Part shown: in pieces, positions 1 to 12,564 of the stretch | Position numbering within the stretch: the first letter of the stretch is position 1 | Layout of the letters: each line of letters begins with the position of its first letter | Source of the DNA: Crenobacter intestini | Lineage (GTDB): Bacteria; Pseudomonadota; Gammaproteobacteria; Burkholderiales; Chromobacteriaceae | DNA length: 64,000 nt | Assembly: GCF_004919095.1 (NCBI RefSeq) | Contig: NZ_STGJ01000002.1 | Coordinates: 124,001-188,000 of the forward strand | Direction: 5' to 3' | Program-made: the position numbers and the translations under genes | The notes under the pieces: generated by a model | What the model was told of the DNA's origin: nothing | Seen by the model: only the letters and a program-made list of their open reading frames with translations | Databases searched by the model: none

Positions 1-2
1 TG

Positions 3-131
3 CGCTTTGCCGGGCTTGGCGTGCGGGCGCTGGACGGCCGAGAATGCGCGCGCGGCGCGATCCCGACCGATCCGTCCGGCATCCCGCGCGAGACCTTGCC
101 GGACGATTTCGAGTTCGCGCCGTCGACCTGA
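3..131 (+). CDS. C-terminal end of an unidentified protein (partial)
   Basis: An open frame enters from the left edge and ends at a TGA at 129-131, giving about 42 residues that finish with the acidic tail LPDDFEFAPST. It runs convergently towards prfA, whose stop codon lies only 4 bp further on. No motif in the visible tail identifies the family, so no function is proposed. It is called coding because the frame stays open to the window edge with normal codon choice and stops just before the next gene. Confidence 0.45.
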   Translation, partial: RFAGLGVRALDGRECARGAIPTDPSGIPRETLPDDFEFAPST

Positions 132-135
132 ACGC

Positions 136-1212
136 TCAGTCGGCGAGCGAGGCGAGCAGTTCGGCCTGGTGTTCGGCCAACAGGCCGTCGGTCAGCTCGG
201 CCAGGTCGCCGTCCATCACCTGGTCGAGCTTGTACAGGGTCAGGTTGATGCGGTGGTCGGTGATGCGGCCCTGCGGGTAGTTGTAGGTGCGGATGCGCTC
301 GGAGCGGTCGCCGGAGCCGACCAGGCTCTTGCGTTCGGCCGCTTCCTTCTGCTGCTGCGCGCGCAGCTGGATGTCGTAGATGCGCGCGGCGAGCACCTGC
401 ATCGCCGAGGCCTTGTTGGCGTGCTGCGAGCGGCCGTCCTGGCACTCGGCGACGATGCCGGTCGGCAGGTGGGTGATGCGCACCGCCGAGTCGGTCTTGT
501 TGATGTGCTGGCCGCCGGCGCCGGACGCACGGAAGGTGTCGATGCGCAGGTCGGCCGGGTTGAGCACCACCTCGGCGATCTCGTCGGCCTCGGGCATCAC
601 CGCGACGGTGCACGCGCTGGTGTGGATGCGGCCCTGCGTCTCGGTCGCCGGCACCCGCTGCACGCGGTGGCCGCCGGACTCGAACTTCAGGCGCGAGTAC
701 GCGCCCTGGCCGATCAGGCGCACGATCACTTCCTTGTAGCCGCCCAGGTCCGACTCGGACGCCGACACCACCTCGACCTGCCAGCGCTGGCGCTCGGCGT
801 AGCGCGTGTACATGCGCAAGAGATCGCCGGCGAACAGCGCCGCCTCGTCGCCGCCGGTGCCGGCGCGGATCTCGAGGAACAGGTTCTTCTCGTCGTTCGG
901 GTCCTTGGGCAGCAGCAGCTTCTGCAGTTCGATGTCGAGCTCGGCGAGGCGCGCGCGCCCGTCCTCGATCTCGGCCTCGGCGAACGCCTTCATGTCGGGG
1001 TCGGCGAGCATTTCCTCGGCGGCCGCGACGTCGTCCTCGCACTGGCGGTAGGCGGCGAACGTCTCGACGACCGGGGTGAGGTCGGCGTGTTCGCGCGTCA
1101 GTTTCTTGAACGCGTCCATGTCGGCGGTCGCGTTTTCGCTTGCCAACAGGTGGGTGACTTCTTCGAGCCGCTCTGCCAGTTGCGACAGTTTGGCGGCGAT
1201 CGACGGTTTCAT
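136..1212 (-). CDS. prfA: Peptide chain release factor 1 (RF1)
   Basis: RF1 recognises UAA and UAG stop codons in the ribosomal A site and triggers peptide release in the cytoplasm. The 358-residue product has the family length (E. coli RF1 is 360). It shows the universal GGQ peptidyl-transferase motif in [18 protein letters not shown], the upstream RAGTGGDEA segment, and [10 protein letters not shown] preceding the codon-recognition region. The ATG at 1212 overlaps the hemA stop in an ATGA arrangement, so the two are translationally coupled. The hemA-prfA order is conserved in proteobacteria. prmC, which often follows, is not seen in the short downstream stretch. Confidence 0.97.
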   Translation of the reverse strand: MKPSIAAKLSQLAERLEEVTHLLASENATADMDAFKKLTREHADLTPVVETFAAYRQCEDDVAAAEEMLADPDMKAFAEAEIEDGRARLAELDIELQKLLLPKDPNDEKNLFLEIRAGTGGDEAALFAGDLLRMYTRYAERQRWQVEVVSASESDLGGYKEVIVRLIGQGAYSRLKFESGGHRVQRVPATETQGRIHTSACTVAVMPEADEIAEVVLNPADLRIDTFRASGAGGQHINKTDSAVRITHLPTGIVAECQDGRSQHANKASAMQVLAARIYDIQLRAQQQKEAAERKSLVGSGDRSERIRTYNYPQGRITDHRINLTLYKLDQVMDGDLAELTDGLLAEHQAELLASLAD

Positions 1213-2471
1213 GACGACTCCGGGTGTAGGCTGTAAAGCCGCGCGACCGCGTCGGCCAGCGCGTCTTCGTGTGCGCCGCCGCGCGCGGACAGGGCCTGCG
1301 TCGGCGGGTGCATCAGTTTGTTGGTCAGTTGCTTGGACAGCGCCTCGAGCACCAGTGCCGGGTCGGCGCCGCGCTCGAGCTGCTTGTGCGCGGCGGCGAG
1401 CGCGCTCTGCCGGGTCGCCTCCGCGTTGTCGCGCAGCGCGCGGATCATCGGCACGCGGCCACGCTGGGCGAGCCAGCCGAGAAACTCGGCGACCCGCGCC
1501 TGGATGATCGCCTCGGCCTCTTCGGCGGCGAGCGCGCGTGCCTCGCGGCCGACTTCGACCACGCCGGCGATGTCGTCGACGGTATAGAGGAACACGTCGT
1601 CCAGCTCGCCGACCTCGCGCTCGATGTCGCGCGGCACGGCCAGGTCCAGCATGAATACCGGGCGGTGGCGGCGCGCCTTGACCGCGCGCTCCATCAGGCC
1701 CTTGCCGATGATGGGCAGCTGGCTCGCGGTCGAGCTGACGATCACGTCGTAGTCGGCGATGATCTGCGGCAGCTCCGAGAGCGGTACCGCCGAGGTGCGG
1801 CCGGAGAGGCGGCCGGCCAGCGCCTCGCCGCGTTCGGCGGTGCGGTTGGCGATGGTGATCAGCCTGGGGTTTCTCGCCGCGAAGTGGGTCGCCACCAGCT
1901 CGATCATCTCGCCCGCGCCGATGCACAGCACCTTCAGCTCGCCGACGCTCGGGAAGATCTGCTCGGCGAGCTTGACCGCCGCGGCCGACATCGACACCGA
2001 ACCGCCGCCGATCTCGGTCTTGCTGCGCACTTCCTTGGCGACCGCGAAGGTCTTCTGGAACAGGCCGTTGAGCAGCGTGCCCAGCGTGCCGGACGCCTCG
2101 GCCGCGCGGACCGCGTCCTTTATCTGGCCGAGGATCTGCGTTTCGCCCAGTACCATCGAGTCGAGCCCCGACGCGACGCGGAACGCGTGGCGGGCGGCGC
2201 CCGAGGTGTCGAGCTGGTACAGGTAGGGCTTGAGCGTTTCTAGCGGCAGGTCGTGGAATTCGGCCAGCCAGCCCAGCGCCGCCGCCGGGTCGGGGCTCGC
2301 GCAGTAGACCTCGGTACGGTTGCACGTCGACACGATCGCCGCCTCGCGGGCGGCCTGCGAGCCGACCAGGCTGGCGAGTGCGCCGGGCAGCGTGTCGGCC
2401 GGGAACGCCAGTTTCTCGCGGATCGCGAGCGGGGCGGACAGGTGGTTCAGACCGAAGGCGACAAGCTGCAT
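1209..2471 (-). CDS. hemA: Glutamyl-tRNA reductase
   Basis: HemA reduces glutamyl-tRNA(Glu) to glutamate-1-semialdehyde with NADPH, the first committed step of C5 tetrapyrrole (heme) synthesis. The 420-residue protein begins [14 protein letters not shown]. It carries the catalytic cysteine in STCNRTEVY (about residue 50), the [16 protein letters not shown] block, and a Rossmann NADPH loop in [15 protein letters not shown], followed by the C-terminal dimerisation helix region. The ATG at 2471 gives the canonical family N terminus; an upstream in-frame extension is rejected. It is the first gene of a hemA-prfA operon and is divergent from pdxH, with the promoter expected in the 117-bp gap. Confidence 0.97.
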   Translation of the reverse strand: MQLVAFGLNHLSAPLAIREKLAFPADTLPGALASLVGSQAAREAAIVSTCNRTEVYCASPDPAAALGWLAEFHDLPLETLKPYLYQLDTSGAARHAFRVASGLDSMVLGETQILGQIKDAVRAAEASGTLGTLLNGLFQKTFAVAKEVRSKTEIGGGSVSMSAAAVKLAEQIFPSVGELKVLCIGAGEMIELVATHFAARNPRLITIANRTAERGEALAGRLSGRTSAVPLSELPQIIADYDVIVSSTASQLPIIGKGLMERAVKARRHRPVFMLDLAVPRDIEREVGELDDVFLYTVDDIAGVVEVGREARALAAEEAEAIIQARVAEFLGWLAQRGRVPMIRALRDNAEATRQSALAAAHKQLERGADPALVLEALSKQLTNKLMHPPTQALSARGGAHEDALADAVARLYSLHPESS

Positions 2472-2588
2472 GGACGTGCGGCCGGGGTGACAAATAAGCG
2501 GTGATTCTATCCGAAATGACGGACGCGCGCAGACCCCGCCGGCCCGCCGCGTTATCATGGCGGGCTATCCGATTAGCCGGGAGCTGCC

Positions 2589-3230
2589 ATGTCGATCAAT
2601 CTCGCCGATATCCGCCAGGACTACGCGCGGCAGGAGCTGTCGCCCGACGACTGCCTGTCCGACCCGGTCGCCCAGTTCGAGCGCTGGCTCGCCGAGGCGA
2701 TCGAGGCGCGCGTGCTCGAGCCGACCGCCATGCACGTCGCCAGCGTCGGCGACGACGGGCGGCCGAGCGCGCGCATCGTGCTGCTCAAGGGCGTCGAGGA
2801 CGGCCAGTTCGTGTTCTATACCAACTACCACAGCCGCAAGGGGAGCCAGATCGACGCGCAGCCGTGGGTCGCACTGACCTTCTTCTGGCCCGAGCTCGAG
2901 CGCCAGGTGCGCGTCGAGGGGCGCGTCGCCCGCGTCGCACCCGAGGTGTCCGACGCCTATTTCGACAGCCGCCCTTACACGAGCCGGCTGGGCGCGTGGG
3001 CGTCCGAGCAGAGCAGCGAGATCCCGTCCAAGGCCGAGCTCGTCAAGCGCGCGGCGATGTTCGGCGTGCGCTACCCGCTGAAGGTGCCGCGCCCGCCGCA
3101 TTGGGGCGGCTACGCGGTCGTCCCTGACCGCGTCGAGTTCTGGCAGGGCCGGCCCAGCCGCCTGCACGACCGCGTGCTCTACACCCTGCACGACGACGCA
3201 AGCTGGCGCATCGCCCGCCTCGCGCCGTGA
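2589..3230 (+). CDS. pdxH: Pyridoxamine 5'-phosphate oxidase
   Basis: PdxH oxidises pyridoxine or pyridoxamine 5'-phosphate to pyridoxal 5'-phosphate using FMN and O2. The 213-residue protein matches the family length. Recognisable blocks are the start [17 protein letters not shown], the FMN-binding [21 protein letters not shown], the [14 protein letters not shown] strand, the [11 protein letters not shown] loop and the C-terminal WRIARLAP, where the terminal R-L-x-P is family-typical. It is divergent from hemA and is followed 37 bp later by a DUF1456 gene on the same strand, so the two may share a transcript. Confidence 0.96.
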   Translation: MSINLADIRQDYARQELSPDDCLSDPVAQFERWLAEAIEARVLEPTAMHVASVGDDGRPSARIVLLKGVEDGQFVFYTNYHSRKGSQIDAQPWVALTFFWPELERQVRVEGRVARVAPEVSDAYFDSRPYTSRLGAWASEQSSEIPSKAELVKRAAMFGVRYPLKVPRPPHWGGYAVVPDRVEFWQGRPSRLHDRVLYTLHDDASWRIARLAP

Positions 3231-3267
3231 CGGCCCCGGCTGCCAACCCTTGAATTGACGGAAACAC

Positions 3268-3735
3268 ATGCTCAACAACGATATCCTGCGCCAGGTGCGC
3301 TACGCGCTCGATTTGCGCGACAACCAGTTGCCGGTGCTGTTGCGCGACGGCGGGCTCGACCCGGAAGGCGTCGACTTCCGCGCGCTGCTCGCACGCGAGG
3401 ACGAGGAGGGATTCAGGCCGTGCAACGACAAGGTGCTTGCCGCCTTGCTCGACGGCGTGATCGTGCTCAGGCGCGGGCGCCGCGCGGACGCGCCGCCGCA
3501 GCCCCTCGTCGGCCGTCTGTCCAACAACCTGATCCTCAAGAAGCTGCGCATCGCGTTCGAGCTCAAACAGGAAGACGTGCAGCAGTTGCTGGCCGACGCG
3601 GGCCTCTTGATGACCGAGAGCGAACTGGGCGCGTTCTTTCGCAAGCCCGGCCACAAGCACTACCGCGAATGCGGTGACCAGGTGCTGCGCAACCTGCTGC
3701 GCGCGCTGTCCGCCAAGCTGCGCCCGGCGGCCTGA
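3268..3735 (+). CDS. DUF1456 (YehS-like) protein
   Basis: A 155-residue cytoplasmic protein made of two similar halves. Each begins with an (L)xNNxILxxLRxAxxL element (MLNNDILRQVRYALDL near residue 1, LSNNLILKKLRIAFEL near residue 88), followed by an acidic stretch and a Cys-containing C(N/G)DxVL segment. This internal duplication is the hallmark of the DUF1456/YehS family, whose biochemical role is unknown. It probably lies downstream of pdxH on one transcript and meets the convergent GGDEF gene stop-to-stop with no gap. The family assignment is firm and the function is not. Confidence 0.85.
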   Translation: MLNNDILRQVRYALDLRDNQLPVLLRDGGLDPEGVDFRALLAREDEEGFRPCNDKVLAALLDGVIVLRRGRRADAPPQPLVGRLSNNLILKKLRIAFELKQEDVQQLLADAGLLMTESELGAFFRKPGHKHYRECGDQVLRNLLRALSAKLRPAA

Positions 3736-4647
3736 TCAGGCGTCGCCGCCGACGATGCAGTCGCGCCCGGCGCGCTTGGCCTGGTAGAGGAGCGCATCCG
3801 CCGCACGGTACGCGGCGTCGCTGTCGGGCAGGCCTGCCGCGTCGACGACGCCTGCGCTGAAGGCCAGCGTCAGCGTTGCGCCGGCGCCGATAGGGAAGGG
3901 CTGCTCGCGCAGCAAGGCTTGCAACCGTGCGAGCGTCGTCATGGCGGCACAGGGTTCGGTCGCAGGCAGCAACACGGCAAACTCCTCGCCGCCCAGCCGG
4001 ATCGGCACGTCGCCGGCGCGCAAATAGGTGCGCAGCAGCTCGGCGAAGCGGCGTAGCGCCGCGTCGCCGGTCGGGTGACCGTAGCGGTCGTTGACCGACT
4101 TGAAGTGGTCGAGGTCGATCAGCGCGAGCGTCAGCGGGCGCCCCTGGCGGCGGTGCTCGGCCTGCATGCGCGGCAGCAGCTCGTCGAAGGCGTGGCGGTT
4201 GGCGAGCCCGGTCAGCGCGTCGCTGGCGGCCATATAGCGCAACTGCTGTTGCAAGGCCTTGTGGCGGGTGATGTTGAACACCGTCCACGCGACGCAGGGC
4301 GCCATGCCCGCGGGCAAGTCCTTCAGTGGCGCGATCCGTGTCTCGAACCATTGTTCGCCATGCGGCCCTTCGCGGCGGTTGCCGTCGCACTCGGTGGCCG
4401 ATAGCGAGAATTCGTAGTGGGTGGCCTCGCCGCGCGTGAGGGTCGCGCGGATCCAGCCCAGGAAGCGGTCGGCCTTCGCCTGCGGCAGCACCTCGTGCAG
4501 CGTGCGACCGATCAGGTAACGCCCGCTGTCGTAGTCGTCACGGTCCTTGCCGCCGATCACGTCGACGTAGCGTCCGCCGTCGTCGATGACAAAGATCGGG
4601 TCCGACAGCGCATCCGCCACCGCCCGCAACAACTGTCCTTCCAGCAT
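3736..4647 (-). CDS. PAS-GGDEF diguanylate cyclase
   Basis: A predicted cytoplasmic enzyme making cyclic di-GMP from two GTP. Residues about 1-125 form a PAS-type sensor (ALSDPIFVIDDGGRYVDVIGG; closing WTVFNITRHKALQQQL). Residues about 135-300 form the GGDEF domain with active-site motif GGEEF in IRLGGEEFAVLLP. The product-inhibition I-site RxxD is present as RAGD exactly five residues before GGEEF, so feedback inhibition is likely. No membrane segment is seen. The ATG at 4647 (MLEGQLLRAV, with AAGGGG upstream) is preferred over a TTG at 4710, which would sit almost against the terminator of the upstream gene. The PAS ligand is unknown. Confidence 0.88.
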   Translation of the reverse strand: MLEGQLLRAVADALSDPIFVIDDGGRYVDVIGGKDRDDYDSGRYLIGRTLHEVLPQAKADRFLGWIRATLTRGEATHYEFSLSATECDGNRREGPHGEQWFETRIAPLKDLPAGMAPCVAWTVFNITRHKALQQQLRYMAASDALTGLANRHAFDELLPRMQAEHRRQGRPLTLALIDLDHFKSVNDRYGHPTGDAALRRFAELLRTYLRAGDVPIRLGGEEFAVLLPATEPCAAMTTLARLQALLREQPFPIGAGATLTLAFSAGVVDAAGLPDSDAAYRAADALLYQAKRAGRDCIVGGDA

Positions 4648-4711
4648 CCGATATGCCCCTTGAGAGAGCGTGCCATCTTTCCCTTTGCCGCGGCGCTTGT
4701 CAAACCTCAAG

Positions 4712-4736
4712 AAAAAACCGCCCGTGACGGGCGGCT
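4712..4736 (-). terminator. Rho-independent terminator after the LOG-like gene
   Basis: On the minus strand a perfect GCCGCCCGT/ACGGGCGG stem is followed by a run of six T. It lies about 20 bp beyond the stop of the LOG-like gene and just before the start of the GGDEF gene, separating the two transcripts. Confidence 0.85.
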
Positions 4737-4757
4737 TGCGTTAAGGGCAGGGCTGGT

Positions 4758-5315
4758 TCAGCCGCCGAGGTCGCGGTTGCCCTGCGGCGAGAATTCGAGC
4801 AGCCAGCGCGCAGTGGCTGCCAGCAGCGCGTCCTCGTCGTCGAAGGCCTGCACGCCCGGCAGTTCGGGCGCCATGCAGATCGAGAACACCGGCTTCTTCC
4901 ACTGCAAGGCCATCGCGATCTCGGAGTGCGTGCCCAGCCCGCCGCCGACGGCGACCAGGCAGGCGCCGGCGCGGGCGACCAGCATATTGCGCGACAGGCC
5001 AAGGCCGGTCGGCAGCGAAACGGTCAGGTAGGGGTTGCCGTAGGCCGCGTCCTCTTCGGGCAGCAGGCCGACGCAGGTGCCGCCCGCGTCGTGCGCGGCG
5101 CGCGCGGCCGCCTGCATCACGCCGATCTTGCCGCCGCAGACCAGCGGCACGCCGGCGCCGGCGAGGGCGAGGGCGAGGCGGTAGGCGCAGTCGACCTGCG
5201 CTTCGCTGGCTTCGCGCGGGCCGACGATGGCGACGGGTTGCGCGAGGCGGTCGGGCCCTTGCTGGCGACGGGCCAGCAGGTCGAGCAGGTGGGCGGTCTC
5301 AGTGGAATGTTGCAT
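4758..5315 (-). CDS. LOG/SLOG-fold (TIGR00725-like) protein
   Basis: A protein of about 185 residues with a Rossmann-like nucleotide-binding fold of the SLOG/LOG superfamily. It has an N-terminal VAIVGPREAS strand-loop, a central GGKIGVMQAAARAAHDAGG, and AVGGGLGTHSEIAMALQW, which matches the family PGGxGTxxE signature with Gly in place of Pro. Members resemble lysine decarboxylase-like nucleotide phosphoribohydrolases, but most of this subgroup is uncharacterised. The start (ATG 5315 or GTG 5321) lies inside the end of the preceding permease gene. It therefore appears to be the last gene of the ABC operon, and a strong terminator follows it. Confidence 0.75.
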   Translation of the reverse strand: MQHSTETAHLLDLLARRQQGPDRLAQPVAIVGPREASEAQVDCAYRLALALAGAGVPLVCGGKIGVMQAAARAAHDAGGTCVGLLPEEDAAYGNPYLTVSLPTGLGLSRNMLVARAGACLVAVGGGLGTHSEIAMALQWKKPVFSICMAPELPGVQAFDDEDALLAATARWLLEFSPQGNRDLGG

Positions 5316-6114
5316 GTTCACGGCGTTGACTGAAGTAGTCGCCCAGACCGAGCACCAGCGAGCACAGGGCCAGCAGCACGATTGACAGGGCGGAAGTGAC
5401 GGGGAAGTCCGCGCCGCCGTCGCCGATCTTGGCGTACAGCAGCAGCGGCAGGATATTGACCTGGGTGCCGACCAGCGCGAGCGCGGTGCCGTAGGTGCCC
5501 ATCGCCAGCGCGCTGACCACGGCGCACGAGCCGAGCACCGACGGGCCCACTTCGGGCACCACCACGTCGAAGAACGCGCGGCGCGGCGTCGCGCCCAGCG
5601 TGCGTGCCGCTTCGATCGGGCGCAGGTCGAGGTTGGCGAACACCGGGTACAGCGTCAGCGCGACGCGCGGGATCAGGTAGTACGCGTAGGCGAAGGTCAG
5701 CCCGCCCACGGTGTACACCCAGCCGCCGATCTCGGCGGTGTCCGCGCCGAGGTAGCCCAGCAGCTGGGTGACGAAGCCGGCGCGGCCGAAGGCGAGGATG
5801 AAGCCGTAGGCGATCACCATGCCGGAGAACGCCAGCGGCAAGCCCAGCATCGCCATCAGCTTGTCGCGCCAGAACGGCGACGCCTGCGCGAGCTGCCAGG
5901 CGACCGCGACGCCGACCAGTGTGGAGAGCACGCCGGCCGACAGCCCGAGCAGGGCCGAGTTGACGAGCGCCGGCCAGAACAGCGGGTCGGCCAGCATGCG
6001 GCCGAACGCCGCGCCGTTTTCGGACAGGGCCTCGGGCACCAGCGCCAGAAGCGGCAGTACGAAGAAGAGGCCGATAAAGGCGAGCGCGGGCCACGCGCCG
6101 AACCGCTGCATCAT
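5299..6114 (-). CDS. ABC importer permease (second subunit)
   Basis: A 271-residue inner-membrane permease with about six hydrophobic segments. Its EAA-type cytoplasmic loop is IEAARTLGATPRRAFFDVVVPEVGPSV, which contacts the ATPase. It belongs to the binding-protein-dependent permease class found in iron, polyamine, thiamine and 2-aminoethylphosphonate importers. It follows the periplasmic binding protein by 12 bp and overlaps the LOG-like gene by 17 bp. Together with the permease at 8258-9025 it would form the heterodimeric channel. The substrate cannot be read from the sequence; an aminoethylphosphonate PhnV-like role is one option. Confidence 0.85.
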   Translation of the reverse strand: MMQRFGAWPALAFIGLFFVLPLLALVPEALSENGAAFGRMLADPLFWPALVNSALLGLSAGVLSTLVGVAVAWQLAQASPFWRDKLMAMLGLPLAFSGMVIAYGFILAFGRAGFVTQLLGYLGADTAEIGGWVYTVGGLTFAYAYYLIPRVALTLYPVFANLDLRPIEAARTLGATPRRAFFDVVVPEVGPSVLGSCAVVSALAMGTYGTALALVGTQVNILPLLLYAKIGDGGADFPVTSALSIVLLALCSLVLGLGDYFSQRREHATFH

Positions 6115-6126
6115 GTTGGGCTTTCC

Positions 6127-7203
6127 TTACTTCGACAGCGCCGCGCGCGACCAGGCCGCGTCGACGGCGGCCTTCTGCTGCTGGGCCTTGATGACATCGA
6201 CCGGCTTGACCTGCGGTGCGGCAGGCATCCTGGCCTTGACCGCGGCCGGCAGCGCGACGCCTGCCACCGCCGGGCGCACGAAGCCCTCGGCGAACAGTTG
6301 CTGGCCCTTGCTGCTCATCACGAAGTTCAGCCACAGCTTGCCGGCATTCGGGTTAGGCGCGTTCTTGACCAGGCTCATGCCGTATGGCGCGGCCGCGCTG
6401 CCTTCCTTCGGGATCACCACGGCGATGCTATCCTTCATGCCGTCCATGTACTTGGCCTTCAGGCCGTCGTTCTCGTAGCCGATCCAGATCGGGATCTCGC
6501 CCTTCAGGAACTTGGCGTACGGGGTGGTGCCCTCGACGCGCAGCACGTTGCCGGCCTTGTGCAGGCGGCCCAGGTAGTCGGTACCGGCTTGCGGCTTGTC
6601 CATCGAGCCGCCGTTGCCGAAGGCGGCGGCGAACACCGCGACCTGGCCCTGGCCGGTCGAGCGCGGGTCGAGGTAGACCACGCTGTTCTTGTACTCGGGC
6701 TTCAGGAGGTCAGCCCAGCCTTGCGGCACGTTCTTGACCAGCTTCTTGTTGACCAGGAAGGCGACGTTCAGCGAATGCACGCCGAACCACTTGCCGGAGG
6801 CTTCGCGCATCACCGGGCTGACCTTGTCGAAGTTGACCGGCTTGAACGGCGCGACCACGTCCTTGCCAGCGGCGTCGACCGCCGACTGCGCGAAGTAGTA
6901 CGCGGTGTCGGCCTGCGGGCGGCGGCGGGTCTTCTCCAGCGCGACCACGGTCGCGGCCGAACCCAGGTCGTTGTAGGTCAGCTCGACTTCCGGGTAGCGC
7001 TGCTTGAATTCCTTGAACAGCGACTTCCAGTTCGCCCATTCCGGGCCGGTGTCGAACGACACCACGATGCCTTCCTTGGCGGCGGCGTTATACAGCGCCT
7101 TCTCGCCCGGGTAGAGCTCGGGGCCGCTAAAGGCCATCGCGGGCATGGCGAACAGGGTGGCGACGGTTGCAGCGAGCAACTGGCGGCGGTTCAGCAGGGT
7201 CAT
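6127..7203 (-). CDS. Periplasmic solute-binding protein of the ABC importer
   Basis: A 358-residue family-1-type solute-binding protein. It starts MTLLNRRQLLAATVATLFAMPAMA, a signal peptide with twin Arg and cleavage after AMA. Mature features include YNAAAKEGIVVSFDTGPEW, DPRSTGQGQVAVFAAAFG and WIGYENDGLKAKY, typical of iron/phosphonate/polyamine-type binding proteins. It delivers substrate to the two permeases encoded beside it. The 29-bp gap after the ATPase gene and 12-bp gap before the permease support one operon. Substrate is uncertain; 2-aminoethylphosphonate, Fe(III), thiamine or a polyamine are all compatible. Confidence 0.85.
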   Translation of the reverse strand: MTLLNRRQLLAATVATLFAMPAMAFSGPELYPGEKALYNAAAKEGIVVSFDTGPEWANWKSLFKEFKQRYPEVELTYNDLGSAATVVALEKTRRRPQADTAYYFAQSAVDAAGKDVVAPFKPVNFDKVSPVMREASGKWFGVHSLNVAFLVNKKLVKNVPQGWADLLKPEYKNSVVYLDPRSTGQGQVAVFAAAFGNGGSMDKPQAGTDYLGRLHKAGNVLRVEGTTPYAKFLKGEIPIWIGYENDGLKAKYMDGMKDSIAVVIPKEGSAAAPYGMSLVKNAPNPNAGKLWLNFVMSSKGQQLFAEGFVRPAVAGVALPAAVKARMPAAPQVKPVDVIKAQQQKAAVDAAWSRAALSK

Positions 7204-7232
7204 GACAGTCTCCAGGTCCTTTTAGGGGGTGT

Positions 7233-8257
<1,025 letters not shown>

Positions 8258-8261
<4 letters not shown>

Positions 8262-9025
8262 GCTTTTTTCGATGCCAGGGTGGAAGTCAGGGAGGCGACG
8301 GTGGCCAGCAGCAGCAGGATCACGGTCGCCGCGCACGCGAAGCCGGTGGCGCCGTAGAAGGCCTGCAGCAGCACGACCGGGTAGGTGCGGTTCTGGAAGC
8401 CGACGATCAGGTTGGAGAGCTGGAATTCGCCGATCGACAGCGCGGCGACCATCACCAGGCCGGACAGCAGGCTGTAGCGCAGGTTGGGCACGATGATGCC
8501 GAAGAAGCGCTCGAGCGGGCGCGCGCCCAGCGTGGCGGCGGCCTCTTCCAGACGGTCGAGCCGCTGGTGGCGCAGGTCGGTGACCAGCGCCTGCGTCAGG
8601 TACGGCAGCGTCAGCACCACGTGTGCGGCGATCAGGAGCGGCGTGCTGCCCAGCCACGGCATCGCGTCGGTGTTGAACACCAGGATGTAGCCGAAGCCCA
8701 GCGTGATGGTCGGCACCGCGACCGGCAGCAGCGTCAGCAGGCGGGTCGCGAAGCGGTTCTTCTGCTTCGCGCCGTGCACCAGCGAGTAGGCCAGCGGCAC
8801 GCACAACAGGGTGTTGATCACGCAGGCGGCGCCACCGACGATCAGGCTGGTGACGAAGGCGCGCGTGAAACTGCGGTCATCCCACAGCTCCTGGTACCAC
8901 GCGAGCGTGTGCCCTTCGGGCAGCAGCGCGTTGACCCAGGTCTCGCCGAACGAGCCGACCAGGATCAGCGCGATCGGCAGCACGAGGTACAGCATGTAGG
9001 TAAAGGAAACCAAGCGGATGAACAT
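8258..9025 (-). CDS. ABC importer permease (first subunit)
   Basis: A 255-residue membrane protein with about six hydrophobic segments, starting MFIRLVSFTYMLYLVLPIALILVGSF. The EAA loop LEEAAATLGARPLERFFGIIVPNLRYS marks it as a binding-protein-dependent permease that docks on the ATPase. It is the first gene of the operon permease-ATPase-binding protein-permease-LOG, which is transcribed away from a divergent LysR regulator. The 125-bp intergenic region contains AT-rich stretches (for example TATTATATTA at 9068-9077) that could serve as its promoter. Confidence 0.85.
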
Positions 9026-9150
9026 GGGGCGCCTGACTAAAGCCTGCGGGGAAGTCGCAAAGCCGGTATTATATTAGCGACTGCTCACATCCGAATGATT
9101 AAACATCAGCCGTCGTTTGCGCGGTTGGCAAGCGAGGCGACCGATTATCA

Positions 9151-10092
9151 ATGAAGCGAATCTGCCCGAGCATCCATGAACTGCTGGCCTTCGAGGCCGT
9201 CGCCCGCCACCTGTCGGTGACACTGGCTGCCGACGAGCTGTGTGTGACCCCGAGTGCGGTCAGCCGGCAGATTTCCGGTCTGGAAGTGTTCCTCGGCGTC
9301 GAGCTGTTGGCGCGCGTCGGGCGCTCCTTCGTGCTCACCCACGCCGGCCGCCATTACCTGCAGCGCATCCAGCCGGCGCTGCGCATGCTGGAGAGCGCGT
9401 CGAGCGACCTGATGAGCAGCCAGCACGGCCGCGGCACCCTGTCGGTGTCGTGCGTGCCGACCTTCATGACCAAATGGCTGATCCCGCGCCTGCCGGCGTT
9501 CGGCGAGGCGTACCCGCAGGTGATGCTGGCCTTCCACCAGCACCTGTCCGGCCGCCAGGCGCAACCGCACGACGTCGACATCGCGATCCGTTACGGTAGC
9601 GGCCACTGGCCGGGCGTGGTCGCCGAGGACATCGCCGGCCGCCATTTCGTGCTGATCGCGGCCCCCGAGTCGGTGAGCGGCCTGACGCTGCCGCAATCGG
9701 CACAGGACCTGGCCGACGCGCGCATCCTGATCCACCAGGGCGAGCCCGACGCGTGGGCGCAGTGGTGCCGTGCGCGCGGCCTCGCCGCGCAGCCTTTGCG
9801 CAGCGGCGCGCGCTTCGAGCAGTACAACTCGCTGATCAGCGCGGTCGAGGCCGGCATGGGCTACGCGCTGGTGCCGCGCTGCCTCGCCGCGACCGAGATC
9901 GCCGCCGGGCGCGTCGTCGAACCGTTCGACAGTGCCGAACTGCTTGGCCAGGGCCACTATCTGTGCTACCGCGAGGAGCAGCTCGAGTCGCCGGTCTTCC
10001 TCGCCTTCCGCAACTGGCTGCTCGAGGAAGGGCACAAGTGCGGCGGCCCGGGCCTGCCCGAGCAGCAGAACGTGATCCCCGAGTTCGAATAA
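9151..10092 (+). CDS. LysR-family transcriptional regulator (GcvA-like)
   Basis: A 313-residue regulator. The N-terminal winged helix-turn-helix (residues about 8-66) reads LLAFEAVARHLSVTLAADEL then VTPSAVSRQISGLEVFLGV and HAGRHYL. It is followed by a periplasmic-binding-protein-like effector domain (VSCVPTFMTKWLIPRLPAF onward), and resembles the GcvA/AmpR branch. Divergent placement next to the ABC operon suggests it controls that operon and binds the shared 125-bp region. The effector is presumably the transported solute or a derivative, which is inference. Confidence 0.9.
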   Translation: MKRICPSIHELLAFEAVARHLSVTLAADELCVTPSAVSRQISGLEVFLGVELLARVGRSFVLTHAGRHYLQRIQPALRMLESASSDLMSSQHGRGTLSVSCVPTFMTKWLIPRLPAFGEAYPQVMLAFHQHLSGRQAQPHDVDIAIRYGSGHWPGVVAEDIAGRHFVLIAAPESVSGLTLPQSAQDLADARILIHQGEPDAWAQWCRARGLAAQPLRSGARFEQYNSLISAVEAGMGYALVPRCLAATEIAAGRVVEPFDSAELLGQGHYLCYREEQLESPVFLAFRNWLLEEGHKCGGPGLPEQQNVIPEFE

Positions 10093-10110
10093 GCATCCGG
10101 CGGATACAAG

Positions 10111-10137
10111 AAGGGGGAGGCCATCGGCCTCCCCCTT
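10111..10137. terminator. Bidirectional terminator between lysR and parC
   Basis: A perfect AAGGGGGAGGCC/GGCCTCCCCCTT stem with a three-base loop (ATC), with T-rich ends on both strands. It lies between the convergent lysR and parC genes and can stop transcription from either side. Confidence 0.9.
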
Positions 10138-10154
10138 TGTCTTGCCCGGTGTGC

Positions 10155-12500
<2,346 letters not shown>

Positions 12501-12564
12501 GCTGACGCGCCGCGCGCGGGCGGCGTTATGATGTTCGGTGGATCAATAGAGCGAGGATTGTACT

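Noticed and set aside
136-2493. A 785-residue minus-strand open frame spanning prfA and hemA
   Set aside because: Only its first part coincides with the real prfA frame; the rest is a run-through frame of hemA in the wrong phase, dominated by Arg/Pro/Ala. hemA (1209-2471) and prfA (136-1212) explain the DNA.
3736-4710. TTG start at 4710 for the GGDEF gene
   Set aside because: It would begin almost inside the terminator hairpin of the LOG-like gene (4712-4736). The ATG at 4647 with AAGGGG upstream fits better.
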